From Hymenopus coronatus (Eukaryota > Arthropoda > Insecta > Mantodea > Hymenopodidae): a stretch of DNA of 64,000 nucleotides. Positions within the stretch are counted from its first letter, which is position 1, and each line of letters begins with the position of its first letter. The DNA lies in assembly GCA_030762935.1 (NCBI GenBank), contig CM060896.1, positions 8,215,501-8,279,500 on the forward strand, read 5' to 3'. The position numbers and the translations under genes were made by a program. The notes under the pieces were generated by a model. That model had not been told where the DNA came from. It saw nothing but the letters and a program-made list of their open reading frames with translations, and searched no databases. Of the stretch, positions 1-14,100 are shown piece by piece.

Positions 1-2099
1 CCCTGCCACAATGTTTACAGCAGTAATACCAGTTTATCAACAATGACCTCTGACCAGCCAAAAAATGTGATTGTATTAAATATTCCTTCAACTAGAGATC
101 TCTCCCCTTCCATTGTCCTTTGTTTTTTACTTCAAAAACTTGGAAAAAAATTAATTTGACAGATGTTGAATATGGTAACAATTAGTAAAAAATGGCGGCT
201 GGATACAAAACGTCCTTCATTCCCGCCCTGTGGTTTTGCACCTGAAAAGTTAACAAAAAGCTTTAAAACCTTACTACTGCAACTATGCTTAGCCGATTTT
301 CAAACAGGTCCCAGCAATGTAGTTATTTGTGATTTTATATTGTTATTATTTGTATTAAAATAGTAAGAGATTTCAAATAATGCCTAAATGACTGTCCAGC
401 ATTACAATATTAGTTTGAAAAAGTGAATATAATCATACAGACTTCTGAACTCTAGACATTTGGTTATAAGTCCTTGGGGAGGGGCGTCAGTCCTAAATAT
501 AAGGAGAGTAAGCAGACCATGACCCCATCCATGACGTCTGTAGTGGACCGAGATGGGGGACGCAGCGGCCGGGCGGTAGGCCAATGTTCCCCCTGAGCTG
601 TCATGCCATGGAGTAAGCAGACTATGAGTATAGTAATATCAAAACATAATAAAATAAATAAAAACTGTTAATCCTAAAGAAAAGAATATTTTCCAACAAT
701 GCACACAAGCATCATATTTTGTTTCTACCTTACCAGCCACATTCAAGGTACTTAGCCACAGGCAGGATAGGAGTACCCAGTGGCTCCAGCTGACTGTTTC
801 TCACATAAATTTTACATTTTAATGAGTTCTACATTTTTATATGAGATTTTCTCTCCGTTATGGTTTTCCAGTTATAATAAAACACCATCCAGAATGAACA
901 GGATTTAAGAGGCTATCCCTAGAAAATCCATATGTGTATGTATCACATTTAGCCTAAAAGTGTCTTAAACATGTGACATTTTAATTAAGATCAATAGAAC
1001 TACTTGTGATAAAATCTAAATTAAAACATACACGTACACACACACACATGGATCAGTTTTCTAAAACTCCTTTATATAGACTCAAGGCAAGTAAAAACAT
1101 ATATTTTTGGTGAAATATCAGTTTAGAAGTTTTGGATGGAATGGAGTACCTTCTCTCCTAGTAGGTACATTCTCTGTAGTGCCACAGAAAATAAAAATGT
1201 AGCATTTTATTTAAGAGATGCCACAGGAGAAATTAAAGGCCCTGAACTATTGTAATTTGCATTAAGCAAAGAAGAAGTAACAATAACACCTTTTTTCCAT
1301 TTCCTTTGTTTAAGGAGGGATATAGGCAGTGGTGGCAGCTAATTATGTTGCAGCATTTGGCAACACCTGGTGTTTTGGAGGAAATAAACAGCAATTTCTT
1401 ATAAGAGCATTGAATTACCTTTTGGTTTTAAACCTATTTTGAAGTTTATAAATGTCAATCCTGTTTAGGTGGTTAATCTAACAAAAATGTACGACAAACA
1501 AATTACACGCCATGCATGTTGGACATGCCTCCATATTAGCCATGACAGAGTGCAACACGAACCACCAACTCTCTCCTGCTATATGAAAAATAAATACTCA
1601 GCAAGAAAAAGTGTAGTAGACTTAATTTATAGTAAACATTACATATTTTTCTTACAATTGTATATGTGTTCAATTTTTTGTAATGTATTTAGTGAATAAC
1701 TTGCAAGGCAAGGATTTTTATATGCTTTTTCTTGAAGTACTGTTGAAAATCAGACAACTAGTTAGGCCATCACTTAAACTAAATGTTACTCAGAATATTA
1801 CTACAAATAAAAGGCAATATAAATGAGTGTTTCAACAACATATTTATAGTAGTTATAATTGGCATTGTGGCTGCGAAATCAAGAATGTGGTGTTTTATTT
1901 TCCTTGTAAACAAAGCTGGATGAAAATTGGCATTACAGATATTTGTAGGGTTTTTTCTGTTAGCTTGCAGCTGGAAGTATCTCTCTAGACTGTACACAGT
2001 TTTTGATTTGTGCTTTCGAATCTGATATACCAGTGAAGCACTTTTGTGGTTTAAACCCCATACATAATTTCAATATATGCAATTGAATATGGCACTACC
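1..2099. other. No gene recognised (flank 3' of ZNF-A)
   Basis: AT-rich sequence with only short chance open frames. A CA run lies at about 1034-1049 and a small GC-rich patch at about 515-590. A minus-strand AATAAA (plus TTTATT near 1893-1900) could be a polyadenylation signal for ZNF-A, but this is only a guess from position. Confidence 0.5.
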
Positions 2100-2406
2100 C
2101 ACAATAATCAGACTTGATTCACTTTATATTTTCAGGAGTCAATATATGTCTTTTCAAATGTTGCATTTAAATAATACCCTACCTGCAAGTATCACACTTT
2201 TTTTTGGCTAAATGCCTTCAAGAATTTATGTGCAAATGTCACACTTGTTTGGCTTTATACTTTCATGAATCAACTTATGCTTTTTTAAGTTTAATAAAGT
2301 AGTAAAACACTTTCCACAAGTATCACACTTGTGTGGCTTTATGCCTTCATGAGCCAAATTATGGCTTTTAAAATGACTCAATCCTGAATAACACTTACCA
2401 AATGTG
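2100..2406 (-). pseudogene. Fossil zinc fingers beyond the ZNF-A stop codon
   Basis: Directly after the ZNF-A stop, the 84-bp finger repeat continues in another frame. The first downstream unit has both zinc-binding cysteines changed to Phe (FDTFGKCY). The second is an intact finger (CDTCGKCF...LKKHKLIH). The third stops after CDICT. More decayed finger-like text runs to about 2100. The linker just before the stop is about 8 nt shorter than its neighbours, which moves the reading frame to a TGA. These units are therefore former C-terminal fingers now in the 3' untranslated region. Seen directly; loss of function is inferred. Confidence 0.85.
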
Positions 2407-3868
2407 TCAAACTTGTGGGGCTTTATGCCTCATTTTATGGTTTTTCAAATTTTGCGATTGAGGAAAACACTTCCCACAAATGTCACACTTATGTGGCTTT
2501 ATGCCTTCATGAGATAATATATGCCTTTTTAAATGACTCAACAATGAATAACACTTACCACAAGTGTCACATTTGTGTGGCTTTATGCCGTCATGAGCCA
2601 ATTTATGGCCTTTTAGGCCATTCAATGCTGAAAAACACTTGCCACAAATGTCACACTTGTGGGGCTTTATGCCTTTATGAGCCAATTTATGGCCTTTTAG
2701 GGTACTCAATCTTGTATAACACTTGCCACAAATGTCACACTTGTAGGGCTTTATGCCTTTATGAATAAATTTGTGCCTTTTCAAATGATGCAATTGAGTA
2801 AAACACCTCCCACAAATATCACATTTGTGTTGCTTTATGCCTTCATGAGCCCATTTATGACCCTTTAGAGCTGTCAACCCAGTAAAACACTTACCACAAG
2901 TATCACACTTGTGTGGCTTTATGCCTTCATGAGCCTTTTTATGTCTGTTTAGAACAGTCAACGTTGAATAACACTTACCACAAGTGTCACATTTGTGGGG
3001 CTTTATGCTTTGATGAGTCAATTTATGGATTTTCAAATGCTGATACTGAGTAAAACACTTCTCACAAATGTCACACCTATGTGGCTTTATGCCTAAGTGA
3101 ATCAATTTATGACTTTTCAAATGTTGCAATTTACTAAAACACTTCCCACAGGAATCACACTTATATGGCTTTATGCCTTCATGAATCAAAATATGGGTTT
3201 TTAGAGCACTCAACTGAGCAAAATATTTTCCACAAGTATCGCACTTGTGCGGCTTGATGCCTTCATGAGCCAATTTATGTATTTTCAGACCACACAGATG
3301 AGTAAAACACTTCCCACAAGTATCACATTTGTGTGGTTTTATGCCTTCATGAGCCAATTTATGGGTCTTTAGAGAAGTCAACCCTGAATAACATTTACCA
3401 CAAGTGTCACACATGTATGGCTTTATGCCTTCATGAATCAACATATGCCTTTTCAAATGTTGTAATCGAGTAAAACATTTCCCGCAAATATCACACTTAT
3501 GAGGCTTTATACCTTCATGAGATAATTTATGTATTTTCAAATTTGATGATGAGGTAAATCTGTTGTCACAAATATTATCTCTAAGTGAAGCTGACTCATT
3601 ACTTTTCTTATTGAAGACTATTACCTGTATACTATTCTGCTGAATGAAATCATTATATTTCAAACATGAAGTTTCACTGACCATTTGCTCACCATCATAC
3701 AGTTCAGAGCAAACATTTTTCTGTACTGAAGACATATCTGATGCATCACTTTCTTTATTTGCGTATTGTCTACTTGCATCACTATCAGGGCTATCCTTTG
3801 TTTTATGGAATCTGGCATTATTTCCAGAGTTTTCATCAGAAAATACACCAGGTTTTTCTGTGTATAAC
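2407..3868 (-). CDS. ZNF-A exon 3 (zinc-finger array)
   Basis: The acceptor TTCTCATTTCAG ends at 3869; the exon opens with the last base of a split codon (AG|G, Arg). About 90 residues of linker follow, including SDENSGNNA, which is shared with ZNF-B exon 3. Then come one degenerate and 13 intact C2H2 fingers, all coded without interruption, as is common for arthropod multi-finger genes. Fingers differ mainly at the helix positions that contact DNA (for example RLQHLKR, GLTSLKT, HLCGLKI, QLSALKT), while the CGKCF frame and HEGIKPHKCD linker barely change, which points to repeated unit duplication. The TGA at 2409-2407 is premature compared with the downstream fossil fingers. Confidence 0.93.
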
Positions 3869-5078
3869 CTGAAATGAGAATATCATTTACCAATACAGGA
3901 ATGTTACAAATTAATGTTTTATGTATAAGCAAATTCCCCTACCTACATCATTAAATGTAACAGTAAAATGTGTAATTGTATCATAGTCGTATGCAGTTCA
4001 TTAAGTTCATGATACCAATAATTGTAATCTTGAAGAGTATTGTCAGAATATCTAGGAGCATACGTTAAACACATTAACTAAAATAATAGTAATGGAGATT
4101 CACTGTCTAAGCAACAGAACTAAGTAACCACATAATGAAAAAGTATGAAATTTCTTATTCAGAGGTGTGAGGCTAATCATTTTATCATCCTCTCTGATTC
4201 CATGAGTTCTCTAAAGGCAATATATAACCCATGGACTACAGATAAATTGATTCAAGACATACAAATTCTACACCATAAATTGAAAATCCAGGGTAAGGAA
4301 ATTATTTTCATATGGATACCCTCTCAGAGGGGTATAGCTGGTAATGAGGAAGCTGACAAGGAAGCCAAAACAATAGCAAAGGATCTAGTTTCTACCTCTC
4401 ACATCCCTACACCTCATTGAGACCTTTCATCAGTCATAGTCACCAAATTCAAAGCAGCATGGATAAATAATTGGAGTGACACATCCTCCAGCAAACTACA
4501 TGAAATAAGGTCAATAAACAACCAGAGTGTTCTCTATAACAAATTTCACAGAAAAGATCAAGTTAAGGTACTAAGATTAAGAATAGGCCAAACAAAACTA
4601 ACACATTCCTATTTACTGTCAAAAGAAGCACCATCACATTGTGATTTGTGTGTAAGTCCTCTTACAGTTAAGCATATTATATTTCAGTGTCAAAATACAG
4701 TCATGTCAGAAGACAGCACACAATTTCAAAAAACTTTGCATTAACACTTACAGACTCAAAACGTTTAGTCAATGTATTAATATACCTTAAAGAAATCAAT
4801 CTATATAACTGTATATAACTCTCGGAATTATAATTACTAACATGTTATACCTAATTTAATTGTCACTGTTTGTTGTAATATAATTTTAATATTGTTAATT
4901 TTTTATACTAAATTATTGTTTTCATATGTCATAAGCATTAGAGGTATATTTTAATCCCTGAGTATATAATGATTTACTTATGTTCAAAATTTTTATTGTT
5001 TTAGGGATCTAAAACTGTAAACAAGATTTTTAATGTGGTCGCTATAAGACCTTGTAGTTCTGCGACCTAAAATAAAGA

Positions 5079-5114
<36 letters not shown>

Positions 5115-8100
5115 TTGAGAAATTCCAAGGAATTAATCAGTAGAATGTTTATGCATTTTCTAGATAGATATTTTATTTCACTGCTTAGGGCATGACCTGG
5201 TGGAAGCGCTGTCAATGTAATAATACAATGCAAAATATAGTTAAAATAAATAACTAGTATAAATAATATAATACCCCATCAGAATGATATTACAAAATCA
5301 TGGTATACTACAAAAAATAATAATACTTATTATAAACAATAATAATAATAATAATACAAAATTAAAAGTTTCATAATAGTAGTGATAACGCAAAATTTAT
5401 ATTTGCTATCCTGTCTATAAACCACCCTTCATTAGTCTCTTTTTAAAACTATTTACACTTTGAAGCAAAGTCTCCAGAAATTCTGCAGCTATTTTGTTCC
5501 ATTCCTTAATTATTCTATTTGCAAAGGAAAATTTACCTAAGTCAGTTTTCTGTTTCCTATTTTTTTCACATGATTTCTCCCACAGTATAATGGCTTTAAT
5601 AATCACTTGGATAATTCTTTCCATGCAGATTCCCCCTTATAGGTTCTAAAAATTGCACATAGACTTGCTTGTCTCCTATGTTTTTCTTGTGATTCCCAGG
5701 AAGTAGCATTGCTAGCATGATTTTTTAATTGTTTTCTTCTGTTCACAAATTTATTCACTCATTTTTGAACACTCTCAAGTGCCAGTTTTTGACCAATCAG
5801 ATACAGATTCCAGGATGCAGCACTATATTCTAATATTGTACGAAATAAAAATGTAAATGCTAAATTATATGTCTTTCTGTTGCTGCATTTTAAAATCCAC
5901 ATTACAAAGTGCAATGCTTTCCACGATTTCCCAGTGACCGAGTTTACATGTTCCCCCTACTCCAATCTTTCATTTAGTATTAACCCTAGACATCGGGTGC
6001 TATTTACCCTGTCTATTTTATTATTGTCTAATTTATATATTACGTTTTCTACTATTTTTGTCCTTAAAAATATAATGGTTTTACATTTAGGTTTATCTCC
6101 ATGTTATTATATTGTTCCCAGAGTTGAATTTTGGTTAAATCTTCTTGTAAATCTACAGTATTAATATTTAATATAGATATATTAAATATTAATATAGAAA
6201 ATCTAATATATTTCTATAGATTAAAAATCAGCCGCAAATAGGTGAATCTGAGATGTTATCCCTTCCCATAAATCATTCATATTTGCTAAGAAAAGCAACG
6301 ACCTGATCACTCTTCCCTGGGAAATGTCAGAGGTTACATTGATAGATGATAGTTTATTTCCCATCCGCAGCCTTTGTGTTCTTTAACAACAGCTTGTGAT
6401 TCCCCACCCTCACGACACCCACCCATTCAATTTGCAGAAAGTTTAGGTCTCCCCCTACGATTACCCGCTTACTGGTCATGTCACCCTCAAAAACTCACTT
6501 TGACAGTAATTTAAGTGATCACCTGGTGGTCTATATGTTCTTATTACCTACCATTTATTTTTGCTATGGTTTCCCAAAATTTCTATTTCTAATATTTCAT
6601 ATTCCTACATCCCTCCATAATACAAAGTAAAGTATATTCTTTACACAAATAAATATTCCACATCCTCTGCCATTCTTATGTCTTTTTATTGCTATGAGGT
6701 TATTCCCAAATACTTCCGCAATTGCAATATCTGGCTGTAGCCATGATTTGTAATCTATTAAGACATCTGGATCATATACTTCTATTAAGTTTGAGAATTC
6801 TAATTTTTTTGTTTAAGACACTTCAACAATTCACTACAGACTTACCTTACTATCAGATTTTTTGCTGACATTTATATCCCAATCATGAGTTTGGGTCAAC
6901 AAAGAGAAGTCTGCTCTGCCAACCATTGAAAAGAGTCATTTACTCGATCAACCTTGCACCAGTTTACATCTCTGCATCATACCACTCCACTTAAAATTAT
7001 TTTAGCAGAAGGAAATTTGCTCTTCATTGTTGTTGCCAAATCATACATGTTTTCCATGATGCTGTCTATACTTCTCATCATGTCTTTTTGAGCCCACATT
7101 CACAATTACCATTTCCGGATTTCTTTGTTCCTGCTGCTTCACAATGTGTTCTTATTCCAGGGAAGCACTCTGCAGTCAGCTCTGCACTGTGATGTCCAAC
7201 ATGCTTTATTATAGTCTCTCCCACCACTAACTATTATTCCCACTTTGTATGCACATCCAGAGTTTTTAAATTCTGATTTCTTCTTCCAAGCATTGCATTT
7301 GTTCTTCTGCTCACTGCAACTTTACTCTCAGCCATTGCACCTCATCCATCTTTTTAATTTCTTCCCTTTCTTTTTCTGTTGCCTCGGAGGTTTTCTCACA
7401 CTGCCTTCAACTATCTTCAATTTGCTGTGTTTTCTTTATTTTCTGGCAACTGAAATGAAACCAGCTCATACAGAGACTACAGAAAAGGCCTTTCTGTAAG
7501 TTCTTGTTCCATGTCTAGCCTTTCATTGCCTCTTGCACAGGTCCTGGGTTTAGTTCTACACCATCATCACCAACAACACATATCACGAATACAAAGAACT
7601 GCACATGTATTGGTGCATCTCTGTAGCTTTCTTGGCATAACTTTCTTCCTGCTCCTCCTGTCCACATGTCGATCATCGCTTGGTATGTCTGTAGGTCACA
7701 CCCCATCACAAGCAGGTAGAAAACACGTCCATGGTTCTCTGAAGAAAAAAAGTTGGTTGTGCTCTGTGGCCGCTCAAGGCGCTGACTGTTTTGATTAATT
7801 CACACTTCTTACATACCCTGTGATATTTTTGCTTGTCACTAGAAGTCCTTTGTTGTTCTGGAGCACTGCTCTGTGGAGGTTATTTGATAGGGTTGTGCTC
7901 TTGGTATCACTGATTAACGTTGTTTTCTGCCTCTTGCTCTCTAATCTAATTTGGAGTTTGCAGTCTATCTTTTACAATAAATTTAAATAAATTCTAGAAT
8001 AAGTAAAGTCTTACTTTTAAAGGTTCCCTTTTGAATTGTACATCTCAAAACATGGATAGACATATAAGGGCACATCTGCACATTCATGGTATATCATGTT

Positions 8101-11100
8101 AGTCTCTTTACGAACTCCTTTTTTACAGCATACATAACACTTTCGAAATGGTCGCACTTTTTATGCTGTCGGTGGTCTCCTTTTAGGAAAGTGTTTTCTT
8201 TCAAGTCTGAGGGGTGCAAGGGTTGTAGATTTCTTACCCCCTGTATGAAGAGGCCTCTGAATGCTAGTGCTCAATTAGACTACGAGCTATTGATATGCGG
8301 AAGTCCAGGTAGGTCATCATCTTGCGTGAGTTTAGAGTTCTCCAAATTACTAAACAATTGTATATGGTGATATCCAGCTGGTGCAAAAATACGTTTTTAT
8401 ACCATTTAACTGTTCTTCGTAAAGAAGATTATGATTGCAATACCTGATCTACTAGATCTATACCACCCATATGCATATTGTATTCTTGGGTAACATCAGG
8501 CTTGAAAATTGACATTTTGGTGTGGGCATCTAGTTTTCCAGGGTCAATCATCAAAATCTTAGGGCTGCAATTGGACAATGCTGTAACCACCCTCCTATCT
8601 TGCCAAGTAATGTAGGTCAAGGGTGGGAGCTGACGCACTTGCATTTCTCCTCTCCTTAGAGTCTTTGTATTCACATTCTTCAGCAAACCAATACAATTTG
8701 AATGTACTGTTCTAATTGCATTTGTGTTCCTTTTATATAAGGCCATGTATAATTTAGGGGAGCTGTAGCAATTATCTAAATATACAGTCCTAACCTGGTT
8801 AAGTATAGGTTCCATCAGGTGCATTACTATGGAAGCAGATAACTCTCCAGTATTATCAGTTCCTTGACCAGTGTAAATGCAGCTATTGTAAAGATATCCC
8901 ATTTTACTTTCACAAAGATCAAAACTCTTTGTTTTGATGTATTGCTTCCAGCCTAAGCGGCCCTTCCAAAGCATCAAGTTTTCATCTACAGTGATGTTAT
9001 CACCAGGCATGTAATTTTCTTTGAATTTTGAAATAATATATTCCAAAACTGACCTAATTTTGTGTAGTTTATGGTTTACATTTTCTGTGCTGGTGAAATA
9101 AAGGAACTGCAAAAGGAAGTAAACCTGTTATTTGACATACATTTCCCAAAAAAATGGAGTAGCTAGCATGTCATCTGTAGACCAATACATGCCTAAAGTT
9201 GGTTTACGAATAACACCCATGAGCGTAATTAGACCAATTAGCCTGTAAATCTCATTCAGTGTTACTTCTGTCCACTTCTGAATTCTACTCTTAGGCCCTA
9301 AATTGCCTTTAGAATTCAGGTCTTCCTTCACCTTACTCGCATATGCATTTGTTTCCATAACAATGAGAGACACTAAGTCAGCAGTAAAAAGTTGTGTGGA
9401 AATGTCAATTGGTTGGCTGTCAGAAGTCAGCTGAGCTTAGGGTTGTACACCAGAGGCTGTGCTCCTGAAGATATGTATAATTTTGGAGTTATCTTGACTA
9501 CTTCACAATGTTGCTTCTTCACGAACACCTGAAGGAAGAGTCACTTTCTTCCTCACTGCTACCTATATCCTCGACGCCCCCCTCAAAATCTGAAAACTTG
9601 CCATCAATATCAAAGTCACTGTCATATAGCAAAAAGTCCTTCTGAAGCCCATATACTGCATACACGAGCTAATTTGTTAGCTACATTCCTAGTCAAAGCC
9701 ATGGTTAGAACTGAGATAAAACATTTTCAAATGTGCTTTTCTGATAGCTAAAACAAAACACTGTGAACCCTGTAGCTACATGGCTCTACCATTAATCCCC
9801 ACTGTATATTTATTCTAAGGCATAAATAGAAACGTTGACAAAGATGTTTGATTTCTTTGCATCTTGGGTGTTCCTCACCAACACACACACGTAATTGCGA
9901 AGTAGCAATAAACAGAATGATAAAACCTTGAAGCTGAGAACATTGTGCTTAGCTAGCTCTACGTATATATATTTGTACGTGCATAGCACAAGCCTGACTC
10001 ACAAATTAGGTGCATTTGACGTACAGAATGACTTTTACTACAGAGAAAAAATTGGTGATATTTAAACTTTTGTTAATAAAGTCTCTCTTTTGTTTCTATG
10101 ATAGATGTACAGTGGCTTTAATGAGCTTTAAGCCAGTTTTTGTTTCATTAAAATATCTTAATAAATACCAAAGATACAAATGTTTACATTTGAAGCATAC
10201 TTATCTACATTTAACAATTTAAATGCCTTGAATTGTTTATTAGGTATCCATTTCAATCCACACAGAGTTTAAATGGCCATCGCTCAAGCGGTTAATGTTT
10301 ATTATCAGCACCATGCAGCAAAAAATAAATAATGGCACTTTGTAGCTAACTTGCTTTTTATTGAAGTATTGAAAACTCTCCTTTGGTTGGCCAAAATATA
10401 TTTGTATGATAAGATGTTTTTGTGAGATACATACACATGATGATGTAGCTTGGGGTTTAAGGGAATCCAACTGCTAGGTTATTAGTTCCCTTAAAAAACA
10501 AACCATGGACAAGGCAAGAAAAAAAATATAACAACAAAGCTAAATACGAAATCCAGTATAAAACAAAAAAAATTATATTTCTCAAAATCTGAGACACATG
10601 AACAAAAAACAAAACATTACAAAAAAAAATGGAAAATAAAGAGGTAAAACTATAACTAAAACCACAGCCTCATAATAAAGGTCGCTATAATAAATATTAA
10701 AAACTGTATCTATAGCTCCATTATCATCCATCAAGATATATAAAATTAGAACAAACTAAATCCTTACTGTTAAAACTACTTTTGATAAAAATTTAAAACC
10801 TTGTCTTTCTAATATCACCAGATGGGTCCTCTGCAAGACTGGCCGGCAGTTGCAGAGTACCTGCAGCATCACATGTCACAGCAACAATACTGCTTCATAG
10901 AGGAGCAGGTTCCCTTTTAAGCAGGTGGCTTTGTGTAAAACAACAGTAGCCAATATGCAATCAAACCAAAATCCCCTTCTCATGATGAGATACACAACAA
11001 GAAGTTATCCAGTTTATTGGACATTCCTTCACTGTTCTTAGCTTGTTTCTGTGCTATGCTGACCACTCTTCATGCCAGCAAGAAATCACCATTATCCGCA

Positions 11101-14100
11101 CAAGTCTTCAGCAGATACATAAATAATTGCAACTCTTGGCTCTTTAGCCGTAGTCTTTGCTGCCAGTTCATTTCCTGGCAAGGCAATGTGACAGGAATCC
11201 ATGCACACTCAACATTAACGCCAGAAGCATAAAAAATATGGAGACCCTCCTGAATGTGCAGCATGACAAGATCATAGTTATACAGCTAAAAAACACTCTG
11301 TAGAGTAGTAGTGAATCACGCATAAGGCAGTCACCCAAATTTCTATGGTGAACATAGAAAATGGCTCCATATATGGCACAGAGCTCTGCATTATAATTAA
11401 ACATGTTACTATGCAAATTGAACATGCATGCTTTGGTTCCGCAGAAAAAGTATCCCCAATACCTATGGTACACTTGCATGCATCAGTGTGTATATAAATT
11501 TTGTCATTGTAATGTGATAAAAATTCTAAAAAAGAAGTATGAATACAATACATAAGCATCGCGAACTTCCGCTACACTGTCATTCTTTGATTCACATCAA
11601 TGTAGCATGTATCAAAGGTTGGTGCATTCTCCCCCCCTTAGGAAACTGCTAGGCATTTTAATATCATGCTTTGAAAGAAGCTCAAGGAAACAAAATCCTG
11701 CAAGTCTTGGGCAATGACTGAGGTTTTATAACAATCCCCAGGCTCAATATGGTAAAAAGGAGCAAACGTTGGTAGTGCATGCATGTACTGAGGCTCACCA
11801 AGCATAATTTGCTAACATGACATCACACTAACAATGCAGAGAGGATGCTCTAATTATGGACAGTATCTAATCTTCTTAGCACAAATGGTCATGCTAAAAA
11901 ATAAATGATGCATCTGTAATCTAACTTGGATTGGATCCGTATTAGCAATAATGTTCAATCCATCCCCCAAGATTTGTCACTTAGTTACTGGAAGATGTTT
12001 AGGGAATGTTCACATAGTGCTTTCAGCTGTGCTCAAATGCTGTGAGGTGCTCTAAGATAATCACTCAGAATAAAGGAGTCACACAAATGTTGACAGCAAA
12101 CATAAAGAATGGCTTGATATATGCCAGGGAGCTATACAGTATAAACAGATGTGCTTCTATGCAAACTCTAAGTATATGGTTTGGTTCCACTGACAAAGGC
12201 ACAACCAACACACCATTAGTGTATAAACAAATGTCATTATAAGCAGTTAAAAACTCTAAAATACAAGTAGGGATACTAGTTACAGGCATTGCAGATTTCC
12301 GGTATGCCATTATTACCAGATATATATGGGAGGTAGCACGTCAACAAGCTGGGTGTACCCCCCTCTCTCCCTTAGGAAACATGCTAGGTATTTCAGTATC
12401 ATGCTTCCATGCTCGGAAATGAAAACCTGAGGGCCTTGGACTTTGTGAAAGGTTTATATAATGGTCATCCAGTGTGATATGGAAAAAGGGAGTAAAGGTT
12501 GGGTGCGCAGCATGCACATAATTCCACAGCCATAATTGGCTAACAGGACACCACGCTGACTTTGCAGAGGCAATTCTAACAATTTGGCATAAAGGCTCAC
12601 AACTGGGCTGATTGAAAAAGCTCCAATAGCCACATGGATACCCTAATTATGGACAGTATCTAATCTTTGCAACACAAATGGCCATGCTGAAGAATAAATA
12701 GTGCATCCATAATCTATCTTAGATTGGTTCAGTGCATGATAAACATGTGGCACACTGCCTGATCTGCTCCACTTAGTAGTAACCATAAGATATTAAAGAA
12801 CATTCACATGATACTTTCAGCTGCACTATATGTGGTGACCAGCAAAAGTTTTGACTGAATATCAACAAAAGGAATCTCATCTCATAAGCAAAGGGTAGTA
12901 AATCTGGGCCATGTTGGAAAGAAGGAGGTAATAACCTCCAATGGTGCCAGAGGTTACTGCAGAGTGACTTCTCAGTTGAGAAATGAAAGCCATTTTTAGA
13001 ACCCCAATGTGAGAAATTGTCCAAACTCTGCTTTAAGCAACTGCTCCAAAACCGGCATACTGAGAGGTACAAAAGACCCCAAAGTTCGTCCACAAAAAAG
13101 CAGAATGATACACCTCAGAGAACACAATTTGTGACAGATTGCTAATGGAAACAGCATGGTATTAGTATGATTCCAATTCATAGTTCCTTTTGCAAAATGA
13201 TATTGGGGTTACCAAGAATAGCTAGCTCCAAATGCAATAGCATTAGTTGAACTGGGGAGAGGAGTGTTTAATGCCCGCTTTTACTACTTCTGGCAACACA
13301 GAATGTTTGGGCAGTAGTTCCATGACTTACATCAACAAGCAACATGGACAAGAAGATAAAATTATGGAGAAGTGAGGAGTACACTGTGATCTAAAAGTCT
13401 TACCTTATTGATTCTGTTGAAGGGAAGCTCTCATCCGCCCAATCCTGTAACATAATTATGTACATTAAAGTGTTAAAAGGTGCAATTAATTAATTGCATC
13501 CAGTTTTGTTGTCTATCAAACTGGAACACATGCATATGTGAGAAGACTGCATAAACAGGTTATGTAATGCTTTCACTGTAAGCAGAAGCATGCTATGTAA
13601 TATGTAAATTACTTTATTTAATGAATTTAATTATTTAATTAATTCAGACAAGAAATAATCATAAGAAGTCATAGAGAGTTGTTTGTAAAAACTGCAAATT
13701 TCATAATACAGGATGTTTCAAAAATACGAGGCATAATTTCAGGTATGTATTTCTCACATGAAGACAGTCAAAATAGTTCATTATAACATGTGTCCGGAAA
13801 TGCTTCATTTCCGAGCTATGGCCTTTACAACATTGAAAGTCCCACCTGTAGACAATCAAAATAGTTCATGTCCGGAAATGCTTCATTTCAGAGTTATGGC
13901 CTTCACAACATTGGAATTCAGTGGAACGTTTTTCTTTCCGCAGGTCTTTGCCGTCAAAGGAGACATTAGGAGGGCACTCTGATAGTTCATTCTGAGGAAG
14001 GTTACATTCAGTGTTCTTTAGGTGTTAAGACTGTGCAACATGTATTCAAATCAAGAGCTGGCAGAGATACACTTCATGTACGGTAAGGCGGACGGCAATG

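Noticed and set aside
402..584. Small minus-strand frame in a GC-rich patch
   Set aside because: No motif, no splice context, and the length is expected by chance.
2415..2768. Plus-strand frame with repeated CHKCHTC text
   Set aside because: It is the antisense shadow of the ZNF-A finger array; the regularity comes from the 84-bp repeat.
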